Assembly: GCA_937980205.1 (NCBI GenBank)
Contig: CALJKW010000026.1
Coordinates: forward strand, 70,436 to 134,435
Origin: an uncultured Myxococcales bacterium
Lineage (GTDB): Bacteria; Myxococcota; Myxococcia; Myxococcales; Myxococcaceae
Reading direction: 5' to 3'
DNA: 64,000 nucleotides
Shown here: one piece after another, positions 1-8,316 of the stretch
Layout: the number at the start of each line of letters is the position of its first letter
Numbering within the stretch: position 1 is the first letter of the stretch
Position numbers and translations under genes: made by a program
The notes under the pieces: generated by a model
Databases searched by the model: none
Told to the model about the DNA's origin: nothing
What the model saw: the letters and a program-made list of their open reading frames with translations, nothing else

Positions 1-2
1 GC

Positions 3-581
3 GAAGCGGCGGGGCGCGCGCTGCCGAAGGCTCCGAGCGGGCTGCAGAAGACGGACGCGGTCGTCGCCGGCGTCATCGCGCTGGTCGTGGCTGCCGTCGT
101 CGTCGCGCTCACCTGGGAGCGCGCGAAGCCGCTCGAGCCGCTGAAGGTGCAGGCGCTGGCGCCGCGCGATGAGCGGTCGGAGGAGGCGCGCAAAGCCGAG
201 GCGATTCTCGACGAGCGCGTGACGCCGGAGACCGTGCTCGACCGGCAGAAGACGTTCGAGAAGACGTACGGCGACTCGGCCAGGTCGGGAAAGGGTCGCA
301 AGGTGACGACCCAGTCGCGCCGGCAGGTGGCCGAGTTCCTCGGTGGCACGGGGCGCTTTGGAGAGCTGCAGGTCATCGTGCTCTACGGCGGGCAGCAGGT
401 CGCAAGCGACGTGAGCGTCGACGGGAAGCGTGTCGGGCCCAGCCCCATCTTCAAGACGCTGAGCCCCGGCGCTCACGTCATCGGAATCGAACGGCCCGGC
501 CTCGAGCCGGTGACGGTCCCGGTCGCCGTCGCGGAGCACAAGAGCACGCGGATGGAGATCGAGCTCGTGCCGCTGGAGTGA
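3..581 (+). CDS. PEGA-domain membrane protein, 3' part only
   Basis: The frame is open from the first bases of the window, so the gene starts upstream. The visible 192 residues begin with a basic stretch, then one hydrophobic segment (about residues 19-37, rich in Val and Ala), a charged linker, and a C-terminal PEGA-like beta domain of about 70 residues, recognisable by the VDGKRVGPSP turn and the SPGAHVIGIERPG strand pair. PEGA domains usually sit on the periplasmic or extracytoplasmic side of myxobacterial Ser/Thr kinases or related envelope proteins, so the missing N-terminus may be a kinase, but that part is not visible. Its TGA overlaps the GTG of the next gene (GTGA), implying translational coupling. 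Confidence 0.75.
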   Translation, partial: EAAGRALPKAPSGLQKTDAVVAGVIALVVAAVVVALTWERAKPLEPLKVQALAPRDERSEEARKAEAILDERVTPETVLDRQKTFEKTYGDSARSGKGRKVTTQSRRQVAEFLGGTGRFGELQVIVLYGGQQVASDVSVDGKRVGPSPIFKTLSPGAHVIGIERPGLEPVTVPVAVAEHKSTRMEIELVPLE

Positions 582-2017
582 CTTCAGCGCTCGGCGCAGG
601 TGCCCTCTCGCCTGGGGACACGGTAAAGACGACGCGAGTGTCGGGAACGGAACGGCCCCAGAAGCTCGGGCGATACGAGCTGCTGCACCAGCTCACCCGC
701 GGCGGAGTCGCCGACGTGCTGCTCGGCCAGCAGGTGGGCGACGCCGGCTTCCGCAAGCTGGTGGTGCTCAAGCGCGTCGCGTCACAGACCGCGTTCGACC
801 ACGACACCGCCCGGCAGATGCTCATCCGCGAGGCGCGGCTCACCGCCGGCTTCGTGCACTCGAACATCGCGCAGGTCTACGACCTCGAGCAGCACGACGG
901 CGCGTACTACCTCGCGATGGAGTTCGTGCCCGGCGTCACGCTCATCGAGCTGCTCCAGCGCACCAGCGAGCACGGCGGCGAGGGCGTCCCTCCGGGGCTG
1001 AGCCTCTCGGTCGCGCGCGACGTCGCCGAGGCGCTGCACTACGCGCACACCTTCATGACGCCGTCGGGCCGGCGGCAGGCCGTCATCCACCGCGACGTCG
1101 CGCACAAGAACGTGATGCTGCGGTGGGACGGCGTGACGAAGCTGCTCGACTTCGGGCTGGTGAAGCGGCTCGGCCAGCCGTCGATGACGCGCGAGGGCCT
1201 GGTGAAGGGCACCGTCGACTTCATGTCCCCCGAGCAGCTGCGCGGTGAGCCCCTCGACGGGCGCAGCGACGTCTTCTCGCTCGGCGTGATGCTCTACGAG
1301 CTGCTCGCGCGCGCGCCCATCACGACGCCGGCCGACCCGACGCCGCCGGCCCAGCGCCCGGCGCTGCCTCCCATCTCGAGCCGCGCGCCGGGGCTGCCGA
1401 AGGCGCTCGACGCCGTGCTCGCGCACGCGCTGCACCCCGACCGCGCGCAGCGCACGCTCACCGCCCGCGACTTCTCGCGCGAGCTCAGCCGCGCCTGCGG
1501 CGAGCTGATGTGGGAGGCCGAGGCCATCTCCGACTTCCTCAAAGCGGAGTTCGAAGCCGAGCGCGCCGCGATGGAGGCGCTCGTCGCGAAGCTCGCGCCC
1601 GACGAGGTGTCCGCGCCCGGCGCGCGGCCGCTCGACGCCGACCGCCGCACCGAGCTGGTCTCGCCCGAGCAGATTCGGGCCGCGCTCTCAGCGGGCCCGC
1701 CGCCGCCGTCCGACCGGCGCGCCACGACGAAGGACATCAGGTCGCCCGCGCTGGGCGCCGAGCCCGAGGCCGCGACCACCGACTTGAAGTCGCCCGAGGA
1801 GATTCGCGCCGCGCTGCACGATGAGCCGGCCCCCGCGACCAACCACCTCAAGAGCCCCGAGGAGCTCCGCGCTGCGCTGCGCGATGAGCCGGCCACCGCG
1901 ACGACGGCTCCTCCGCGGCGAAGGGCAGGGCTTTCGCCTGCGCTGCTCGCTGCCGCGCTGCTGGGTGGTGCCGCGGTGCTCGGCTGCGCCGCGTGGCTGC
2001 TCAGCTCACTCTGGTGA
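578..2017 (+). CDS. Ser/Thr protein kinase with C-terminal membrane anchor
   Basis: A 479-residue Hanks-type kinase. The catalytic domain lies at about residues 28-315: ATP-binding loop near GRYELLHQLTRGG, the beta-3 lysine in VVLKRV (about residue 65), HRDVAHKN catalytic loop near 171, and LDFG metal-binding motif near 192. A Pro/Ala-rich cytoplasmic linker carries a repeated motif of the type SPEQIRAAL or KSPEEIRAAL (three clear copies plus a weaker one). The protein ends with one hydrophobic segment of about 22 residues, so the kinase is cytoplasmic and tail-anchored with almost no outside domain. The GTG start overlaps the upstream TGA, so expression is likely coupled to the PEGA gene. 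Substrates are unknown. Confidence 0.9.
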   Translation: MTSALGAGALSPGDTVKTTRVSGTERPQKLGRYELLHQLTRGGVADVLLGQQVGDAGFRKLVVLKRVASQTAFDHDTARQMLIREARLTAGFVHSNIAQVYDLEQHDGAYYLAMEFVPGVTLIELLQRTSEHGGEGVPPGLSLSVARDVAEALHYAHTFMTPSGRRQAVIHRDVAHKNVMLRWDGVTKLLDFGLVKRLGQPSMTREGLVKGTVDFMSPEQLRGEPLDGRSDVFSLGVMLYELLARAPITTPADPTPPAQRPALPPISSRAPGLPKALDAVLAHALHPDRAQRTLTARDFSRELSRACGELMWEAEAISDFLKAEFEAERAAMEALVAKLAPDEVSAPGARPLDADRRTELVSPEQIRAALSAGPPPPSDRRATTKDIRSPALGAEPEAATTDLKSPEEIRAALHDEPAPATNHLKSPEELRAALRDEPATATTAPPRRRAGLSPALLAAALLGGAAVLGCAAWLLSSLW

Positions 2018-2110
2018 TTCGCCGGACGAGCTCGGTCACCACGGCAGACGGCTCGCGAGAAGTGACCCACCGGCAGGCGTCGGCCGCGTGCCCGGCACCG
2101 GGGCGGCGCG

Positions 2111-2116
2111 TATAGT
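2111..2116 (+). promoter_or_regulatory. -10-like box for a possibly leaderless Uma2 transcript
   Basis: TATAGT ends six bases before the ATG at 2123 and no Shine-Dalgarno sequence is present between them. That distance would place the transcription start at or next to the start codon, as in leaderless mRNAs. No clear -35 box is visible. Confidence 0.35.
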
Positions 2117-2122
2117 TGACGC

Positions 2123-2704
2123 ATGCCGACGGCGCCCAAGCGAACGGTGGCGACGATGGATGAAGCGCTGGCGCGCCCCGAGCACGAGCGCGTGGAGCTG
2201 ATCCGCGGAACCTTGACTCCCAAGGCCGCGCCGACGGCCGAGCATGGCAGCACGCAGTTGTCCGCGGGCAGCCTCCTCAAGCACCGATTCGGGCGGCGGC
2301 CCGGAGGCGGCTGGCCTGGGGGGTGGTGGCTCTTCACCGAGGTCGATGTCGCGCTCGGCAAGGAGCTGTTTCGACCCGACATCTCGGGCTGGCGCCGCGA
2401 GCGTTGTCCCGAGGGACTTCACGGCCGGCCGATCATCCTCAGGCCCGATTGGATCTGCGAGGTGCTCTCGCCGTCAGACGTCGATCGCGACCGCGTTGAC
2501 AAGATGCAGTCCTATTTCTCGTCGGGAGTTCCCCACTATTGGATCGCCGACCCGGTGGAGCGTGTCCTCGAGGTGTACCGCCACACCGAGCTCGCCTACG
2601 CGCTCGTGCTCACTGCCAAGCGGGGGCAGACCGTGCGCGCCGAGCCCTTCGACGCCGTCGAATTGCGCGTCGACGAGCTCTTCGGGATGGACCCGGAAGA
2701 CTGA
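2123..2704 (+). CDS. Uma2-family (DUF820) putative endonuclease
   Basis: The 193-residue protein fits the Uma2 family, a PD-(D/E)XK nuclease-like fold that is heavily expanded in cyanobacteria, actinobacteria and myxobacteria. Diagnostic features are the N-terminal helix with EHERVELIRG, the conserved FRPDISGW strand containing the catalytic-type aspartate, the PDWICEVLSPSDVDRDR block with the Glu of the nuclease core, and the KMQSYFSSGVPHYWIADP segment. Length matches full-length family members. The biological role of Uma2 proteins is not established. It stands alone and is followed by a decayed transposase. Confidence 0.85.
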   Translation: MPTAPKRTVATMDEALARPEHERVELIRGTLTPKAAPTAEHGSTQLSAGSLLKHRFGRRPGGGWPGGWWLFTEVDVALGKELFRPDISGWRRERCPEGLHGRPIILRPDWICEVLSPSDVDRDRVDKMQSYFSSGVPHYWIADPVERVLEVYRHTELAYALVLTAKRGQTVRAEPFDAVELRVDELFGMDPED

Positions 2705-2949
2705 CGGCAGTCGCTCGGGCCTGGCGAGGACGCCTCGGCGCACGAGCCGCTGTAGTCATCCTCGCCACTCCGGTAAGCGGCGACCGACCGCTCTCCGCGA
2801 CCGCCCCACACCTCCCATGCTGGCGATCGACCCTGCGGCCCAGCGGATCCGGCGTCACGACGGGGAGTGGCGAGGATCTCCGATCGTCGTGCTCCCGGCT
2901 GCCGAGGTGCGCACCGAGGCGCTGCGCCGCGGCGCCGAAGAGGCGCCGA

Positions 2950-3455
2950 CTTCTGCCGCACCTCCACGCGCTGGTGGCCGAGGGCGTGTGGAGTGACGGC
3001 GTCTTCATGGTGCTGCCGCCGCCGTCGCCCGAGGACGTCGAGGGCGTGCTTGAGCGGTGCCTTGCCGAGGTGTTGCCGGACTTCGAATCGACGGAGGTGA
3101 CGGGCCCGGAAGACGAGTACGAGGCGTTACAGGCGAAGTCGGCACAGCTGCGCCTCCCCCTCGACGATGACGCGGTGTCTCCTCGCAGGGGTCGGCTCGC
3201 GGTGATGATGGGGTCAGCTTGCACGCCGACACCGCCGTCACAGCCAACGACCGAGAGGGCTTGCTGCGCTTGGTGAGGTATGGCGCCCGCGGCCCGCTGG
3301 CCGAATCGAGGTTGTCACGGCGCGAAGACGGTCGGTACGCGTACGAGACGAAGAAGGGAGTCACCTTGGCGCTCACCGCGGAGCAGTTGGTGAAGAGGTT
3401 CATCGCGCTCATTCCTCCTCGCGGCCTCCACCTCACCAACGGCGCGTCAACCGCC
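2950..3455 (+). pseudogene. Remnant of an IS91-type (Y2) transposase
   Basis: Two adjacent reading frames together spell the middle and C-terminal parts of an IS91/IS801-like transposase. The first (about 2950-3210) gives LLPHLHALVAEGVW followed by the Pro-rich PPPSPEDVEGVL segment. The second (about 3213-3455) gives VSLHADTAVTANDREGLLR, then RYGARGPLAESRLS and the EDGRYAYETKKG block that normally precedes the family's PPR-HLT motif. The switch at about 3205-3215 needs a one-base indel. The N-terminal zinc-finger part and the element ends are absent, so this is a dead fragment. Family assignment is from motif memory, without a search. Confidence 0.65.
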
Positions 3456-3689
3456 GCTCCTCGGTCGCCGTCGTGCTCCTCGCTGCGCTGCTCGCAGGCG
3501 GCCTTGGCTGGTCGGGTTTCGTGGTTCTCGGGCTGCCTTGACGGTGTGAAGTCCTCTGTGCGCGTCGGAGCAAAGCTCCACGCTACTGGCGCGCTCGCGC
3601 GCGGCGCTTCGAACAGGCGAGGAGCCTGAGCGGCTGTCGAGAGTGCGCTCGTTGCATCCGCCGCGAACAGCCGATCTACGCTCCACCTC

Positions 3690-4679
3690 ATGGAACCGGG
3701 CCTGCGCATTCGTCTCGAGGGCGCCGATGAGGTGCTCGATGCGTACGCCGCGGTGTGCGAGCGCCTGAGAAAGCTGCTCGGTCGCGGCTGGCGCGCGCCG
3801 CTCCGCAACTCGACCGTCGCCGTGCAGTTTGCCGAAGCGCAGGCGGGCGTCAGCCGCGCACGCAGCTCCTGCGCGGCGTTGGGCCAGCATCGCGAGGTGC
3901 AGGCGCTGCTCGCCCGCGTTCAGGCGGCAGAGCGCTCCCTCGAGGCGTCGGCGGACAAGGCGCTCGCCCGGTGCGGGGACACTCGCGGCGGCACGCTGCA
4001 CGAGAAAGTCGATCGACTCGTCCTCCTGGCGCAGCCGCTGGTGCTCGAAAGCGGCGAGCGGGTGCTCATGCAACGCAAGGTCTCCGGTGGTCTGCTGACG
4101 ATGACGCAGTCACGAGAGCTCGTGGAGACCGACGACCGCTGCGGAGCTCTGGCCCCCGACGACCCGCTGTTGCGGTCGCCGTTGCCCGGCCTGCTCTCGC
4201 GGCTGCGTCGGGAGCTGAACCTGTCCGGTGCGCCGTTGGTCGAGCCAGGTCCCTTCACCGTCGTCGAGGTCTTCCGCTTCGCCGCCGACGATCGCGGCTC
4301 TTCGCCCGGGCTGCTGCTGTGCTGGCACGGGGGTCTGCTCTTTCTCGCCCACGACAGATCGGAGCGGCTGCCGGCTGCGCTGTTCGGTGATGAGCAGCCA
4401 GTCCAGGTGACCGACAGCCAGCTCCTCGAGACGCTGGGTCTCGTCCTCCCCTGGGCGGAGCCGGAGATACGCCGGCGTCTGGACGTCGCAGGGCTCGATT
4501 GGTGCTGGGCGCGCTCGGAGCTCAGTATCGATGGCCCGGACATCTGGCGCGTCGGCCGGCGTCTTCCCGCGTACCGCGTCATCCAGGGCCTCGAAGACCT
4601 GCAGCGCTGCTTGTCTCCGAGGAGGGGGCCGGCCAGCTCTGCCGGGAAGTCGCTCCCACCCCGCGGCCTCGACCTCTGA
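3690..4679 (+). CDS. Hypothetical protein
   Basis: A 329-residue open frame with normal high-GC codon use and no domain I recognise. The N-terminal third is helical and Ala/Arg-rich, the middle has a hydrophobic beta-like stretch (residues about 205-235, with LLLCWHGGLLFLAHD), and the C-terminus is basic. There is no signal peptide or membrane helix, so it is probably cytoplasmic. It may be part of a predicted regulatory or phage-defence-like family but nothing in the sequence proves this. Its stop is one base from the stop of the small minus-strand gene at 4681, a tail-to-tail arrangement that supports both calls. Confidence 0.55.
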   Translation: MEPGLRIRLEGADEVLDAYAAVCERLRKLLGRGWRAPLRNSTVAVQFAEAQAGVSRARSSCAALGQHREVQALLARVQAAERSLEASADKALARCGDTRGGTLHEKVDRLVLLAQPLVLESGERVLMQRKVSGGLLTMTQSRELVETDDRCGALAPDDPLLRSPLPGLLSRLRRELNLSGAPLVEPGPFTVVEVFRFAADDRGSSPGLLLCWHGGLLFLAHDRSERLPAALFGDEQPVQVTDSQLLETLGLVLPWAEPEIRRRLDVAGLDWCWARSELSIDGPDIWRVGRRLPAYRVIQGLEDLQRCLSPRRGPASSAGKSLPPRGLDL

Positions 4680-4680
4680 A

Positions 4681-4818
4681 CTACAGCGGCGCGCCGTCGC
4701 CAAGACCCGCGATGCGCTCGCGCTCAGCGACCGCCTCACGCTCGAGTCGGCGCTCGAAGTCCTCCGGGCTTTCATCGGCGGATGAGAGTTCTTCGATCGC
4801 GGACATCGGGGTCGGCAT
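4681..4818 (-). CDS. Small acidic hypothetical protein (45 aa)
   Basis: An ATG-started frame of 45 codons on the minus strand, starting MPTPMSAIEELSSADE and ending in a charged helix (ERRLEREAVAERERIAG). Composition and regular acidic/basic alternation look protein-like. It starts only seven bases after the TGA of the small gene at 4826-4984, so the two are probably co-transcribed and translated in tandem. No family is recognised. The pair resembles, in size and layout, small two-gene modules such as toxin-antitoxin loci, but no motif supports that. Confidence 0.5.
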   Translation of the reverse strand: MPTPMSAIEELSSADESPEDFERRLEREAVAERERIAGLGDGAPL

Positions 4819-4825
4819 CGCGTGC

Positions 4826-4984
4826 TCAGCGGTACTCGTCGTTGCTCTGTCGGAACGATAATGCCGTCCTTGCGTCGAAGAAAAAGTAGCGGCCGTCGTT
4901 GGGTCGAAACGCCGAAATGCGCGTCACCTTCTCGGGGACCGCGACGTCCACAAGCCGCGCCGCCCACGCGCCGGCCCGATGCAC
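4826..4984 (-). CDS. Small hypothetical protein (52 aa)
   Basis: A GTG-started frame on the minus strand; an AAGGAG sequence lies four to five bases upstream of the GTG, which decides the start. The product begins MHRAGAWAARLVDVAVPEK and contains RPNDGRYFFFDARTALSF, a sequence with hydrophobic/aromatic patterning typical of a folded beta domain. The frame is closed upstream by a stop at 5042-5044. It is divergent from the exported-protein gene at 5033, with about 48 bp between the two starts, and is followed after seven bases by the 45-residue gene. No family is recognised. Confidence 0.5.
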   Translation of the reverse strand: MHRAGAWAARLVDVAVPEKVTRISAFRPNDGRYFFFDARTALSFRQSNDEYR

Positions 4985-5020
4985 CCAGCTCCTTCGCCCG
5001 CTGTCGTTGCAAACCCGGAG

Positions 5021-5026
5021 TACAGT
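5021..5026 (+). promoter_or_regulatory. -10-like box for a possibly leaderless transcript
   Basis: TACAGT ends six bases before the GTG at 5033, the same geometry as at 2111. A GGAG at 5017-5020 is the only other candidate ribosome signal and overlaps where the promoter would be. Confidence 0.3.
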
Positions 5027-5032
5027 CGCGGC

Positions 5033-5596
5033 GTGCTCGCATCAGTCGCGGTTCTGATGCTTGGCTTCAGTCTTCCTGAGCGCCCGTGGAGCGTCGCGCT
5101 CACGCCGCACGTCGGCGTCACGGTGATCGACGATGGGCGCTTCGCCACCGACAAGACGCGCACGCTGATCAGTGCGGGTGGGTCGCTCGAGCTCGGTTTT
5201 CGTCCGATTCCCTGGGTGCGTGTCCTCGCCATCGGCTTCGGAGTGTTGCACGAGAACAACACGTCGCTGGTCGACGGCGGTCAGAGCGGCATCGTCGGCG
5301 GCATGGCCGGTCTCGAGAGCCTCGTCCCCATCGGGCTCGTCGAGATCTCGGCCGGGCTGGCCGCGGGCCCCGCATGGATTCACCGTCAGGCCGGGCGCGT
5401 GTGCCGCGAAACCTGCTCCTACCTCGTCGACATCTACGCGGACGTGGGCGTCATCACGCCGACGCTCGGCGTCTCGGTGCAGAACCCGCAGTGGCCGTGG
5501 CTCCAGCTCGGAGCCGTCCTGCGCGCCGTCGTGCCTCTCGGCGAAGAAACCGCGGTGCACCTGCATCTCGGCGTCCGCGTGGAAGCGCGCTTCTGA
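5033..5596 (+). CDS. Predicted exported, beta-rich (outer-membrane-like) protein
   Basis: A 187-residue protein. I choose the GTG at 5033 over an earlier in-frame ATG at 4979 because it places a hydrophobic signal-like segment (LASVAVLMLGFSLP) at the N-terminus. The rest alternates Gly/aromatic and hydrophobic residues in strand-like blocks (VGVTVIDDG, GGSLELGFRPIPWVRV, GGMAGLESLVPIGLVEISAGLA) and ends in a strand finishing with Phe (RVEARF), a pattern usual in outer-membrane beta-barrels. Two cysteines (about residues 125 and 129) are spaced to form a disulphide. No named family is recognised. Confidence 0.65.
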   Translation: MLASVAVLMLGFSLPERPWSVALTPHVGVTVIDDGRFATDKTRTLISAGGSLELGFRPIPWVRVLAIGFGVLHENNTSLVDGGQSGIVGGMAGLESLVPIGLVEISAGLAAGPAWIHRQAGRVCRETCSYLVDIYADVGVITPTLGVSVQNPQWPWLQLGAVLRAVVPLGEETAVHLHLGVRVEARF

Positions 5597-5651
5597 CGCG
5601 CCGAAAACGAACGAGCGCTGCTCGAGCGTGCTCGACCCGGCCACGAGCCGC

Positions 5652-6968
<1,317 letters not shown>

Positions 6969-7024
6969 CAGCGCGCCCACCGTATCACCGGTGCGCCGCG
7001 GGGCCTTGAGCAGCCGCCCCGGCC

Positions 7025-8284
7025 TCACGGCAGCAGCAGCGAGCTGTGCGGGTTCGCTCCGAACGGGTTGCTCGCGACGCGCGACGCGGCGGCCAGGTAC
7101 GACCACATCTGCGGCACGCCCGGAGCGCCCACCGGCAGTTGCACGCTCGCCGACACCTTGCCGGTGGTGCCGATGCGCACGCGCTTGCCGATGGCGGTGA
7201 CGTTGAGCGCGCGGGCGTGGTCGGAGCCGGGCAGGCTGCGCGCGAAGTCTCCGGTGATGATGGTCGTCACGTTGCGCCCGGTGGCCGTCATCATGCGCTG
7301 CAGGAAGACGCGCAGGGACGGCAGGATGACCTGGTTCATGGTGTTCCGAACCCGCGTGCCGTCGGAGTCCGAGTGGGTGTCCCAGCCCGCGGTGCTGTTC
7401 GCGATGACCACGTTGGTGCCCGACAGAATCATCAGCTCCGCCGCGAACATCTGCTGCGCGAACGAGTTCACGTTCGTGGTGGTCGCCGGCAGGCCGTAGG
7501 CCATCGCGATGTTGCCGGCGTTGAACGTCGGCGGAGCCGTCTGCTGCGCCAGAATCGCCGTGTCGATCGCGTTGCGCACCGAGGCCAGCGAGACGGCGTT
7601 TTCGGTCAGCTGCGGGGCCGACATCGCGCGCGTCGCGGTGAGCGCGGCCGCCGCGGTGGCGCGGTTCGGAATCTGCGGGTCCGTCGGGCCGCCGCCGAGC
7701 GCCGCGATGGTGCTCGTCACGCTCGTGATCTGCTGCATCGACACGCCGCCCTCGGCCGGCCGCGGGCCGTCGGGCATTCGCGCGCCGACCACCGCGCACT
7801 TGATCGCCGCGTTGCCGCCCATCGCGTTCGCCAGCATCAGCGCGTAGCTGCGCGTGCCGTTGCTCATCAGCGCGAGGCGCGCCGGGTCGTGCGCGGTGAT
7901 GCCGTGGCTCACGCCGAGCGCCGCCATGTTCGCCTGCGCCACCGCCGGCAGGTTGGTGCCGAACGTCGGCAGGTCGATGAACAGCCCGTTGCCGAGCGAC
8001 TTCACCCGCGCCGACTGCACGCCGAACGCGGGGCCGCTGTACACCACCGCGGGCGCGCCGCCGGGCTGCTGCTGGCGGTTGATGGTGATGTTCACTCCGA
8101 GGAACGAGTCGGCGCTCGAGAACAGCGCGTTGTAGCCGCCGATGAGGTTCACGATGAGCACCGCCGACTTCTCGGCGGTCTGCGCGTTCGCGCTCGAGAT
8201 GAGGCCGCCGTTGAGCGCCGCGGCGCCGGCGATTCCGGCTGCGCCCTGAAGCACTGCGCGACGGGAGAGGTTGCGTTTGGTCAT
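7025..8284 (-). CDS. DUF1501-like Tat-exported protein
   Basis: The 419-residue protein starts with a twin-arginine signal (NLSRRAVLQGAAG, then an Ala-rich core ending SSANAQ), so it is folded before export. The mature part resembles DUF1501 (sulfatase-like/phosphatase-superfamily) proteins: an N-terminal LIVNLIGGYNALF strand and loop, a middle HGITAHDPARLALMSNG region, and the C-terminal GWDTHSD...ITGDFARSLPGSDHA block. DUF1501 partners usually pair with DUF1592/DUF1800-type exported proteins; here the immediate upstream gene is the CARDB lipoprotein, 32 bp away, in one apparent operon. Confidence 0.8.
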   Translation of the reverse strand: MTKRNLSRRAVLQGAAGIAGAAALNGGLISSANAQTAEKSAVLIVNLIGGYNALFSSADSFLGVNITINRQQQPGGAPAVVYSGPAFGVQSARVKSLGNGLFIDLPTFGTNLPAVAQANMAALGVSHGITAHDPARLALMSNGTRSYALMLANAMGGNAAIKCAVVGARMPDGPRPAEGGVSMQQITSVTSTIAALGGGPTDPQIPNRATAAAALTATRAMSAPQLTENAVSLASVRNAIDTAILAQQTAPPTFNAGNIAMAYGLPATTTNVNSFAQQMFAAELMILSGTNVVIANSTAGWDTHSDSDGTRVRNTMNQVILPSLRVFLQRMMTATGRNVTTIITGDFARSLPGSDHARALNVTAIGKRVRIGTTGKVSASVQLPVGAPGVPQMWSYLAAASRVASNPFGANPHSSLLLP

Positions 8285-8316
8285 GACGTTCGGTTCCTTT
8301 TGAAAGTTCGAAGTCT

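Noticed and set aside
4979..5032. ATG at 4979 as the start of the exported protein
   Set aside because: It adds a non-hydrophobic Pro/Ala leader before the signal-like segment and overlaps the start region of the divergent small gene.
6969..7799. A much earlier start for the sigma-54 activator
   Set aside because: The open frame upstream of 6968 overlaps the DUF1501 gene; MSQWV at 6968 leads directly into the FHA domain.
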